From the NCBI GenBank assembly GCA_043553855.1, contig CP121336.1, positions 1,736,001-1,800,000 of the forward strand: DNA of 64,000 nt. Reading direction: 5' to 3'. This DNA is from JAUIAS01 sp030425395 (GTDB lineage: Bacteria; Pseudomonadota; Alphaproteobacteria; Rhodobacterales; Rhodobacteraceae). The notes under the pieces were generated by a model. That model saw only the letters and a list, made by a program, of their open reading frames with translations, searched no databases and was not told the origin of the DNA. The translations under genes and the position numbers were made by a program. This document shows positions 50,617 through 58,695 of this stretch, piece by piece (positions within the stretch are counted from its first letter, which is position 1; the number at the start of each line of letters is the position of its first letter).

Positions 50617-52068
50617 TTACTCCGGGTTACCAGCTGAGATATAGGCCGTCTTGACGGTTGTGTAGAATTCGGCGGCATATGTGCCTTGTTCCCGAGAACC
50701 ATAAGAGCTATCGCCGCGCCCGCCAAACGGAACGTGATAATCCGTGCCCGCCGTAGGCAGATTGACCATCACGCAACCTGTTTGCGCGTTGCGGCGGAAA
50801 TGATTGGCGCGTGCCAGGGACCGGGTGACGATACCTGAGGTCAGTCCGAACCGGGTATCGTTTACAACGCTCAGGGCTTCTTCGTAACCACCGACTTTGA
50901 TGACCGAGGCCAAGGGTGCGAACATTTCTTCGCGGTTGATTCGCATGTTGTTGGTTGTGTTCAAAAAAACACCTGGGGTCATGAAATATCCTTCGGTGTC
51001 GCGGCTTACGTGTTCACCACCGCAGGCCAGCTCTGCCCCCTCGGATTTGCCCAGATCGACATAGGCAAGATTGTCGGCAAGCTGCCGCGCGCTGACAACG
51101 GGCCCGATTTGTGTATCGTCTGCAAGTGCATGACCAACCTTCATCGCCCTTGCCCCGGCGATCAGCTTTTCGACAAAGACATCGTGCACGGCTTCATGCA
51201 CCACCAGCCGCGAGGATGCGGTGCATTTCTGACCCGTACCACCAAAAGCACCGCCAAGGGATAGGGAAACCGCCAGATCGATATCGGCGTCGTCCATAAC
51301 GGCAAGCGCGTTCTTGGACCCCATTTCCATCTGCACTTTGGTCAAGTTTTGAATGGCTGCGGCTGCGATTTGTTTTCCTACGGGCACTGAACCGGTAAAA
51401 GACACCGCGTCGATTTCCGGGCTTTCTACCAGTTTCTGGCCCACCTCGTTTCCAGCTCCCATCACAAGGTTGAACAGCCCCTTGGGGATATCCTGTCTTG
51501 AGATGATTTCTGTTAGTGCAACAGCCGAAGCTGGCGTCAGATTGGCCGGTTTCCAGATAACGGCGTTTCCAAAGGCGAGGGCTGGAGCGATCTTCCAGCT
51601 GGCAGTGGCGGTGGGAAAATTCCAAGGGCTGATAACTGCCACCACGCCAACGGGTTCGCGCCGAACGTCCACTTCGATACCGCCGCGCACGCTATCGGCA
51701 TTGTCGCCGATCTGGCGCAAGATTTCTGCGGCGTAGTAGGTAAAGAACTGACCGGCACGAAAGACCTCGCCCTTGCCCTCGGCGAGAGGTTTGCCTTCTT
51801 CGCGGCTGAGCAGGGTTCCAAGTTCTTCTGCGCGGTCCATCATTTCGGTGCCGATGGCCATCAGGACGTTTTGTTTCCGCTCCAGCCCATAGGTTGCCCA
51901 TTCCGTCTGTGCCACACGCGCGGCATCCAGTGCCCGATCCAATTGGCTGCTGCTGGCCTGCGTGAACAGGCCGATACTTTCGGACAGATCAGATGGGTTG
52001 ATATTGGCGATTTCCGAGGCGCCGGAAACCCATTCTCCTGCGATATAGTTGAGCTGCGTCGATGTCAT
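50617..52068 (-). CDS. aldehyde dehydrogenase (2-oxoglutarate semialdehyde type candidate)
   Basis: The 483-residue NAD(P)-dependent enzyme has the catalytic Cys282 (GGTGQKCTASSR) and general-base Glu248 (KVQMEMGSKN), plus the NAD loop FTGSVPVGK and the SPWNFP motif. The GTGQKCTASSR and QMEMGSKNALAVMDDADIDLAV stretches resemble alpha-ketoglutaric semialdehyde dehydrogenases of sugar-acid and hydroxyproline breakdown, but close relatives have other substrates. ATG 52068 gives the usual N terminus. It heads the operon after the LysR gene. Confidence 0.9.
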   Translation of the reverse strand: MTSTQLNYIAGEWVSGASEIANINPSDLSESIGLFTQASSSQLDRALDAARVAQTEWATYGLERKQNVLMAIGTEMMDRAEELGTLLSREEGKPLAEGKGEVFRAGQFFTYYAAEILRQIGDNADSVRGGIEVDVRREPVGVVAVISPWNFPTATASWKIAPALAFGNAVIWKPANLTPASAVALTEIISRQDIPKGLFNLVMGAGNEVGQKLVESPEIDAVSFTGSVPVGKQIAAAAIQNLTKVQMEMGSKNALAVMDDADIDLAVSLSLGGAFGGTGQKCTASSRLVVHEAVHDVFVEKLIAGARAMKVGHALADDTQIGPVVSARQLADNLAYVDLGKSEGAELACGGEHVSRDTEGYFMTPGVFLNTTNNMRINREEMFAPLASVIKVGGYEEALSVVNDTRFGLTSGIVTRSLARANHFRRNAQTGCVMVNLPTAGTDYHVPFGGRGDSSYGSREQGTYAAEFYTTVKTAYISAGNPE

Positions 52069-52199
52069 GGTGGAAGGCCTTTGTCGGGTTATGCCGTGCC
52101 AAAAAGGGCAAATCCAAACCAATGTGCGGCTGTGCCAAGCCTAAATCAAACGCAAAATATTGAAGGGAAATTCAGAAAATTTAAATTTTTTGGCTGGCT

Positions 52200-53075
52200 T
52201 TATGCGGCTGGAATGTCCGCCGTGCGGACCGTATCGGCAAACGCACGCGCTGCGGGTGTCAACAAATGTGATGATTGCGTCGCCAACCATACCTCGCGTT
52301 GAACATCGGTGTTCGCAAGAGGCAGGAAGGCCAGATCGGCATAGTCCGGCAAGACCGCCAGACGTGGCAACAGCGTGATGCCAACGCCGGCACGCACGAG
52401 GGCCAGAAGGGACGATGTATTAGGCACCATTAGCTGGGAACGGGCAAGAAGCGGCTTGAATTCGGGATCGCTGATCTGGCTGCACAGCCCATTTGCAATA
52501 AAGGAAACATCGGAAAGATCCCTCCAGGTCAGCCCCGACCAATCCTGCGCCAGCGGGTTGTCCGCGCGGCAAACGACACCAAAAGGATCCGCAAACAGGC
52601 GGCTGCGCTGAAGTCCAGGGACGCGCCCGATGCTTGCCAATCCGATATCCGCGCGCTCATGAAGTAAATCCTGCTGAACTGCGGCGCTGTTCATGTCGCG
52701 AACGTCGATCCGCACCTTGGGGTGCCGCGCAATAAAGCGTTGGATGATCGAAGGGAGGATCACGGCGGCCACCGATGGGGTGACGGCCACGCGCACATGC
52801 CCCATTTTGGCCCTGGACAGTCCGTCGATATTGGAGAGCGTTCTGTCGAAATGCTCCAGTTCGCGGCGGGCTTCGATCAGGATGCGTTCGCCCAATGGAG
52901 TAAGCCGCGCCTTGCGTGTGGTTTCGAACAGGGGCGCTCCGATGTGGTCTTCGAACCGTTTCAGCATCATTGAGACCGCCGAAGGCGTTCGGCCCAGCGC
53001 GTCAGCGGCATCGGACAGGCGACCATATTCCACAACCGCGTGAAAGCACCGCAGCATTTCAATCTTGATGGCCAT
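52200..53075 (-). CDS. LysR-family transcriptional regulator
   Basis: The 291-residue protein has an N-terminal LysR helix-turn-helix (MLRCFHAVVEYGRLSDAADALGRTPSAVSMMLKRFE) and a type 2 periplasmic-binding-like effector domain (about 90-290). It is on the same strand as the cluster, 131 bp upstream of the aldehyde dehydrogenase gene, and divergent from motB, and is the likely regulator of the cluster. The effector is probably a pathway intermediate. LysR genes are usually divergent from their targets; here the arrangement is co-directional. Confidence 0.92.
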   Translation of the reverse strand: MAIKIEMLRCFHAVVEYGRLSDAADALGRTPSAVSMMLKRFEDHIGAPLFETTRKARLTPLGERILIEARRELEHFDRTLSNIDGLSRAKMGHVRVAVTPSVAAVILPSIIQRFIARHPKVRIDVRDMNSAAVQQDLLHERADIGLASIGRVPGLQRSRLFADPFGVVCRADNPLAQDWSGLTWRDLSDVSFIANGLCSQISDPEFKPLLARSQLMVPNTSSLLALVRAGVGITLLPRLAVLPDYADLAFLPLANTDVQREVWLATQSSHLLTPAARAFADTVRTADIPAA

Positions 53076-53308
53076 GTTCAGAGTTCCTGAAGGAAGCTAA
53101 ATTCAATTCAAACCTGATTGATTTTCGGGCTCGGGTCCATTGCCAAGCACGGCGAAAGAATTTTTTCGAAGTATCTGCGAACTTCTGAGTTTTTGGCGGA
53201 TAATACCCGCTGAATGCGCCCATGCGCACAGGAAAACCGAGCCGCTTTTCACCCATTCTTAAGACTTCGGATCGTATCACCATAGAGGGTGAATGGAAGG
53301 TGGTGGAA

Positions 53309-54148
53309 ATGGGTGCGTCCCGAAATGTCGCGCCAATCATCATCAAGAAGAAGAAAATCATTGCCGGAGGCGGCCACCACGGGGGTGCGTGGAAAGTTGC
53401 CTATGCGGATTTTGTCACTGCGATGATGGCATTCTTCATGTTGATGTGGCTTTTGAATGCGACAACAGAAAAACAACGAAAAGGTCTCGCGGATTACTTT
53501 TCCCCGTCGGTGCCGATCAATCGGATTTCCGGTGGTGGAGATGGTATGTTCGGAGGCGATTCAGTCTTTTCCGAAGACGCATTTCCCCGCAACGGAACTG
53601 GGGCATCCAACCTGCACCCGACGGAATCCGAGGCGGCCCGTGGCGCTGAACACGGTGAAGACGGTGCCAACGACAGCATCGTAGAACAGGAATGGGAGGT
53701 CGTTCAGGATATGTTGTTGGGCCGTGGTGGCGAAAGCACGGTCGAAAAGGACCTGTTCCAGCACATCACCACCCGCACCACTGACGAAGGGCTTGTCATC
53801 GAATTGTTTGATCTGCCCGGGCGGGAACTCTTTCGCGCCGATACTGCTCAAGAGGCCCCGCAGCTTGTCAGCCTGCTGCGCATTGTGCGTGACAGTATTG
53901 ATCATGTGAGCAACCCGGTTGCGGTGGGTGCCCATGTCCGGGCATATCCGGTCGTTCTCAGGGGTGATCCGGTTTGGCCTTTATCTTCTGGCAGGGCGCA
54001 ACGTGTGCGTCATTTGTTGGAAAGCTTTGGCCTGGATCGCGAACGGGTGCGTCGGGTGACCGGGCACGCGGATACCAAACCTCTGGCCAAGGATCCGATG
54101 TCAGTTGAGAATAACCGGGTTGAGATCATCCTGCTTCGGCGACCTTAG
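53309..54148 (+). CDS. motB: flagellar motor protein MotB
   Basis: MotB is the stator subunit that anchors to peptidoglycan and, with MotA, conducts ions to drive rotation. The 279-residue product has KKKIIAGGGHHGGAWKVAYADFVTAMMAFFMLMWLLN: the single helix with the essential Asp34 (YADF), then a linker and a C-terminal OmpA-like domain ending GHADTKPLAKDPMSVENNRVEIILLRR. ATG 53309 is preferred over the frame opening at 53222 (long N-terminal extension). No motA is seen in the window. Confidence 0.93.
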   Translation: MGASRNVAPIIIKKKKIIAGGGHHGGAWKVAYADFVTAMMAFFMLMWLLNATTEKQRKGLADYFSPSVPINRISGGGDGMFGGDSVFSEDAFPRNGTGASNLHPTESEAARGAEHGEDGANDSIVEQEWEVVQDMLLGRGGESTVEKDLFQHITTRTTDEGLVIELFDLPGRELFRADTAQEAPQLVSLLRIVRDSIDHVSNPVAVGAHVRAYPVVLRGDPVWPLSSGRAQRVRHLLESFGLDRERVRRVTGHADTKPLAKDPMSVENNRVEIILLRRP

Positions 54149-54164
54149 TAAAAAAATTTACGCG

Positions 54165-54179
54165 TTAGCACCCCGTTAA
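54165..54179. promoter_or_regulatory. CtrA-like box upstream of flgE
   Basis: TTAG-CACCCCG-TTAA differs from TTAA-N7-TTAA at one position and lies 49 bp before the flgE ATG. CtrA controls flagellar genes in many Rhodobacteraceae. Confidence 0.45.
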
Positions 54180-54227
54180 GCCGCCCGGCTGTAGCTTGTC
54201 CGAAAGTTGCAGCAGAAAGGCGTGACA

Positions 54228-55712
54228 ATGACGATTTCCTCTTCCCTGAATGCCGGGGTTTCCGGCCTGACGGCCAATGCATCGCGCTTGTCCTCGATCT
54301 CGGACAATATCGCGAACGCCTCGACCTATGGGTACAAAAGGGTTCAAACCGACTTCAATTCGGTCGTCATGTCGGGCAGTCGGGCAAATTACTCCGCTGG
54401 CGGTGTTCGTGCGTCCTCGGAACGGTTGATCGACCAGCGCGGATCGCTTGTCTCCACTACAAACTCCACTGACTTGGCGGTACGAGGCCGTGGTTTCCTT
54501 CCTGTAGCGCGCACGACCGAGATTGCGAATGCCAATGGAAACCCGCAAATGCTGCTGGCAACGACCGGATCATTCAGAACCGACGCCGAGGGGTTGCTGA
54601 CGACGGATACAGGCCTTGCTTTGCTGGGTTGGCCGGCTGACGCGAATGGCACGGTCCCAAGTTTCCCGCGCGATACAGCCGAAGGCCTGGAGCCAATTCA
54701 GATCAACGTCAATCAAGTGTCTGGTGAACCGACGACGCGTATGGCGCTGGGTGTCAACCTTCCTGCAACAGGAAGCGAAGCAGGCGCGGATGGAACCGGG
54801 CATGAGCTTTCCGTGGAGTATTTCGACAATTTGGGCACATCGCAAAGCTTGCGCATTGAATTCACTCCGACAATTCCGGCCAGCGGATCGTCCAACGAAT
54901 GGACCATGGTCCTTAAGGATACCGCACAGGGTGGGGCTGCGGTCGGTGAATATCTGGTAACATTCGATGACAGTCGCGCCTCGGGCGGAACCCTGAATTC
55001 AGTTACTGCCATAAATGGTGGTGCCTATGATCCTGCGACCGGTTCGATGATCGTCAACGTGCAAGGTGGGCCCATAGAAATTGGCATCGGGCGCATCGGC
55101 GAAGCAGATGGTGTGACCCAATTGTCCGACAGCTTTGCGCCCGTTTCGATTTCCAAGGATGGATCACCCGTGGGGAACATGGTTGGAGTCGAAGTTGACG
55201 CAAACGGATTCGTTCACGCCTTTTTCGACAGCGGCATAACCCGAACGATCTACAAGGTTCCTCTGGTTGATCTGTCCAACCCCAATGGTTTGGTTGCTCT
55301 GGATCAGCAGACCTATATGCCTTCACCCAACAGCGGCACATACTTCCTTTGGGATGCCAACTCCGGGCCGACAGGTGACATCGTGTCTTACGCTCGCGAG
55401 GAATCCACTGTCGATGTCGCTGGGGAGTTGACGGCTATGATCCAGACCCAGCGCGCATATTCATCGAATGCCAAGGTCATCCAGACGGTCGAAGCGTCCT
55501 TTGCGGTCGCAACATCCTTACCGGTGGAGATTGCGTTCTGGGTCTTGGCCAAATCGGAGTTGATGGTCTTGAGTGTTTGCAGTGCGACCATGGCACTGTT
55601 GTTTGTGAGAATACTCGACATTCATGCATTCCTTTTGTCGAAGAGCGCTTTACGCCCGTTTCATCCCGCCCCCATGGACGGACCAAAACGTCTTTCTGAC
55701 AGATACGGATGA
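54228..55712 (+). pseudogene. flgE: flagellar hook protein FlgE, 3' end lost and fused to antisense flagellin DNA
   Basis: The first 421 residues are a normal FlgE: N-terminal ISSSLNAGVSGLTANASRLSSISDNIANASTYGYKR, hook domains, and the C-terminal segment VAGELTAMIQTQRAYSSNAKVIQTV. The last dozen or so conserved residues (normally a DEML...NLKR end) are missing. From about 55485 the frame reads 74 unrelated residues that are the antisense of a flagellin 5' end plus its leader, stopping at 55712. ATG 54228 (AAGG upstream) is chosen over TTG 54207. FlgE's D0 C-terminal helix is needed for hook assembly, so this product is probably non-functional or poorly functional. Confidence 0.85.
55493..55621 (-). 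pseudogene. fliC: 5' fragment of a flagellin gene, fused into flgE
   Basis: From ATG 55621 the minus strand encodes a typical Roseobacter flagellin N terminus, MSSILTNNSAMVALQTLKTINSDLAKTQNAISTGKDVATAKD, about 43 codons. It then crosses the break near 55481-55493 into antisense flgE, ending as a 77-residue chimeric frame at 55388. An AAGGA ribosome site and a possible CtrA-like site precede it. Over 80% of a normal flagellin is missing. It would be the end of the flgJ-flgN-fliC unit. Confidence 0.88.
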
Positions 55713-55771
55713 CGAGGCGGTCGTCCGTGCCACCGGTTTCCAAGTGCAGGGGAAAGGTGACATTTCAGACC

Positions 55772-55786
55772 TTAAGACTTTGCTAA
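55772..55786. promoter_or_regulatory. CtrA-like box upstream of the flagellin fragment
   Basis: TTAA-GACTTTG-CTAA is one mismatch from TTAA-N7-TTAA. It lies 151 bp from the flagellin ATG, between flgN and fliC. Sequence evidence only. Confidence 0.3.
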
Positions 55787-55824
55787 ATTGCCCGAGCAAC
55801 TCTCAACAATTCGAATAAAAGCAA

Positions 55825-56184
55825 TCATGCTCTTCGCTCAAGAAGGTGCGATATCCGTGTTCCCAATGTGATCCGGTCTCCTGCGGGACCGTAGGTTTCT
55901 AATCCGCGCTGAGCCGCGTTTATCTCGACCACGCGCGCTTGGGCGGCCTTCAGCCCCTGGGTTGCCATCGTCAGCAATGCGGCATTGCGTGATGCCATTT
56001 TCCTAATGCTTTCAGGAGCTGAGGTGCCATCTGAGGACAAAAGCGGGGTGAGTTGATCGAGTATGCCTTCCTTCCGGGCTGATATCGACGCGATTTGGGA
56101 CAAGTCACCCCGCAACAACGCAGCGCGTTCGTTTTCAAAGACATCTTCCAGTTCGTCCCAAAGCCGATTTGCTGTTTCTGTCAT
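55825..56184 (-). CDS. flgN: FlgN-like flagellar chaperone
   Basis: A 119-residue helical protein (LWDELEDVFENERAALLRGDLSQIASISARKEGILDQL) in the style of FlgN, the export chaperone for hook-filament junction proteins FlgK and FlgL. The family is poorly conserved; the call rests on size, helix pattern and place between flgJ-type and flagellin genes. Its ATG overlaps the flgJ-type stop (ATGA). Confidence 0.75.
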   Translation of the reverse strand: MTETANRLWDELEDVFENERAALLRGDLSQIASISARKEGILDQLTPLLSSDGTSAPESIRKMASRNAALLTMATQGLKAAQARVVEINAAQRGLETYGPAGDRITLGTRISHLLERRA

Positions 56185-56432
56185 TTGATCTGAGCCCGCA
56201 GGGAGTGTGCAATGGCGTCTGCCAATCCGAACCCGCCCTTTTCAACGATCCTGTCGGCATATGCACCAAGAAGGAAGGAGCGGAATTCATCCTGATTGTC
56301 TTTGCCCATTTTACCAAGGTCGGTCGCGGTCAACATTTCCTTTATAAAGCTGGACTCAACGGCCTTGGCCGCTTTGATGATGGCGCGTGGTTCGTTCGCT
56401 TGCCGGATTTCGGATGAGATAGCGTTAGCCAT
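56181..56432 (-). CDS. rod-binding protein (FlgJ N-terminal type)
   Basis: An 83-residue protein with AAKAVESSFIKEMLTATDLG and SFLLGAYADRIVEKGGFGLADAIAHSL, matching the rod-binding domain of FlgJ. The muramidase half is absent, as is usual in alphaproteobacteria. It helps cap or fold the rod in the periplasm. It is divergent from fliK with only a 15-bp gap, so their promoters must overlap the genes. Confidence 0.85.
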   Translation of the reverse strand: MANAISSEIRQANEPRAIIKAAKAVESSFIKEMLTATDLGKMGKDNQDEFRSFLLGAYADRIVEKGGFGLADAIAHSLRAQIK

Positions 56433-56447
56433 TGTGATCCCCTCATT

Positions 56448-57980
56448 ATGTTCAATTTTCTTGATACTCAGGCGAACACGTTAAGAACCGGTAAGCCATT
56501 TGCTGCGAGATTGTTCGAACAACATGTCGGAGGACGGATGACTCTCAGAGTTTCATTGCATTTGGGGCAGCAACCGACAGAAACGCCAGCAGTGGCTTGC
56601 ACTCCGGCGGTTCAATCCACGTGTGATTTTGCTGAGATCTTGGGCGTCGCGCAAACGGGTGCTTTGGCGTTGGCAGGTGGAAAGGTTCAACCAGACACTG
56701 CGCGCGTCGCTGCGGAGGCAGTGCTTCTTTCGGCGAAAGAAAATCAAACTGCGCAAGCAGATGAATTTGATCAAGCAGATGAATTTGATGACGAAAGCTC
56801 CTTACTTGAGGGTGAGATAGCAAAGCAAGATCTGGCTACATCGCGCAAATTGGGTGACCACGCAGACGTCCCGTTGCTGTCGCCCGTTTCATTTGTTGAC
56901 GCGCGCGCCATACCGAAAAAACATACAGCCTTGGCGGATCAGAATCGTTCCAAAGGAAAGGAAAATTTCGCCCGGGAACGGATTTTTCCTGATGCCGATC
57001 CGCGTATGCAAATCGCTGCATCTGGACCGCATCGAGCCGATGTTCTAGCGGGCCGGAATGACGCGAATTCAGATAAAAATCTGAGGCCTGAAACCTCAAT
57101 TCGTTCCCCGTTCTCTTGGTTTTCCCCCGAAGCTGAAACGGATATTCAGGTTGTCGCCTGGAATCCCGAAAGTTCTGGCAATCATCTGATCGAACAGATC
57201 GAACCAGAAATCCCAGTATTGATGCAGCAGGAACCGGGTCTTTTGCGCCCGAAGGTTGCAAGAGGGGTCGGTGGAGAGAAGTATTGGGCCAAAGTCCCGG
57301 TTGAGGTGGTTATGGAAAGCCCGTCCGTAAGGAAGGATCCGTTTCCAACGGATGGAACGGATTTACGAAAGTCTTTTGTGCCGCACCATTTCGTGGATAT
57401 GACTGGCAAGGCGCATGCGAGTGGCGTTCCGCAAATTCAATCAAATCCCCTGACGCCTCCAATACACGATCCCTTTTCGGCGTCCTTGGTGCCGGGGGAG
57501 CCTGCTTTGGCGGGAGGAGGTGATGGAATTTGGGAAACCCGGGCACCCACAGCGTTTGATGTGCGGCCAACCCCACCGCAGGTTGGGGGGACTGTCGCGC
57601 AGCAAGTCTTGGCGCAGGCGCAAATTGTTCTTCAAAAAGAGGCGCAGAATGTCGAACTTCGCCTGAATCCGGCTGAGCTTGGTCGTGTGCGGATGACAAT
57701 GCATCAAAGTGATGGGGCCATGGGGCTCATCTTGACAGTAGAACGGCCAGAAACGTTGGATTTACTTCGGCGGCATAGTGAAATGCTGACGTCCGAGTTC
57801 CATGACGCTGGTTTCACAAACTTGTCTTTGGAGTTCCGACAGGAGCAAGGTTCGGCACCGCAAACCGTCCCGCAACAAGACTGCGACGCCAACGAAGAGA
57901 CACTGAACATTCCGTTGGAAGAGCACAGCTCTCGCGCGGGCCGGGTCTCATATGGGACCGCTCTGGACATAATGATTTAG
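56448..57980 (+). CDS. fliK: flagellar hook-length control protein FliK
   Basis: The 510-residue protein has a long low-complexity N-terminal and central region, as FliK rulers do, and a C-terminal Flg_hook domain with NVELRLNPAELGRVRMTMHQSDGAMGLILTVERPETLDLLRRHSEML. It measures hook length and triggers the export switch at FlhB. An 18-bp tandem duplication lies in the variable part. It is followed 9 bp later by flgD. Confidence 0.88.
   Translation: MFNFLDTQANTLRTGKPFAARLFEQHVGGRMTLRVSLHLGQQPTETPAVACTPAVQSTCDFAEILGVAQTGALALAGGKVQPDTARVAAEAVLLSAKENQTAQADEFDQADEFDDESSLLEGEIAKQDLATSRKLGDHADVPLLSPVSFVDARAIPKKHTALADQNRSKGKENFARERIFPDADPRMQIAASGPHRADVLAGRNDANSDKNLRPETSIRSPFSWFSPEAETDIQVVAWNPESSGNHLIEQIEPEIPVLMQQEPGLLRPKVARGVGGEKYWAKVPVEVVMESPSVRKDPFPTDGTDLRKSFVPHHFVDMTGKAHASGVPQIQSNPLTPPIHDPFSASLVPGEPALAGGGDGIWETRAPTAFDVRPTPPQVGGTVAQQVLAQAQIVLQKEAQNVELRLNPAELGRVRMTMHQSDGAMGLILTVERPETLDLLRRHSEMLTSEFHDAGFTNLSLEFRQEQGSAPQTVPQQDCDANEETLNIPLEEHSSRAGRVSYGTALDIMI
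56754..56789 (+). repeat. 18-bp tandem duplication in fliK
   Basis: CAAGCAGATGAATTTGAT occurs twice in direct succession, giving the peptide QADEFD twice. The frame is kept. It lies in the variable part of the ruler protein and is probably harmless. Confidence 0.9.
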
Positions 57981-57989
57981 GAGATATGC

Positions 57990-58661
57990 ATGCTGTCACC
58001 CGTGACAACGCAGCCTCAAGCCGTTAATAGTCAGGCAGCGGGAAAAAAATCGTCCGGTGCATTGGCGTCGGATTTTGAGACGTTTCTCAAGATGTTGACT
58101 GCGCAAGCCCGCTATCAGGATCCTCTGCAACCTCTCGATTCCGCTCAGTATGCCTCCCAGCTTGCGCAATTTTCGATGGTTGAACAGCAGGTTCAAACAA
58201 ACAATATGTTGTCCGCTCTATCCGGCTCTGGCGGCGGAACGGGGTCTCTTGGCGGGTGGTTGGATATGGATGTGCGGGTCGACACTCAGATATCGTATTC
58301 CGGGCAGACGATTACCATAGAAGGAGACCCAAACCCTTTGGCAGATAACCACATCCTTGTCACGAGGGATGGAGAAGGGAGCGAAGTCGGACGTCAGATT
58401 CTACCCGATTTTGCCGGGCGCGCCATCTGGAACAAGATGGATGACGAAGGGAAAGAACTGCCTGAAGGGCTGTATTCCTTTGAGATCATTGCCTTGTTGA
58501 ACGGTCGGGAAATGGCGCGCCAACCCGCCGGGTCTTTCACGGCGGTGACTGAGGCCCGGATTGACGAAGGCCAGATCACTCTTGTGTTGAGTGATGGCCG
58601 CCGAGTGCCAACATCGAATGTTGTTGCGGTGCGCCAGTCTGAAGTAGCCAATTCCACCTGA
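57990..58661 (+). CDS. flgD: flagellar hook-capping protein FlgD
   Basis: FlgD caps the growing hook so FlgE can polymerise. The 223-residue product has the conserved FETFLKMLTAQARYQDPLQPLDSAQYASQLAQFSMVEQQVQTN segment and a C-terminal FlgD tudor/Ig-like domain. It lies 9 bp after fliK on the same strand, as usual. It converges on the FAD oxidoreductase gene 34 bp later. Confidence 0.95.
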   Translation: MLSPVTTQPQAVNSQAAGKKSSGALASDFETFLKMLTAQARYQDPLQPLDSAQYASQLAQFSMVEQQVQTNNMLSALSGSGGGTGSLGGWLDMDVRVDTQISYSGQTITIEGDPNPLADNHILVTRDGEGSEVGRQILPDFAGRAIWNKMDDEGKELPEGLYSFEIIALLNGREMARQPAGSFTAVTEARIDEGQITLVLSDGRRVPTSNVVAVRQSEVANST

Positions 58662-58695
58662 TTGCTTGCGGAGTGGCCGCTGGTAACCTTGTCCT

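Noticed and set aside
55491..55712. Read-through tail of flgE as a real FlgE extension
   Set aside because: The extra 74 residues are antisense of a flagellin N terminus and leader, not a protein domain.
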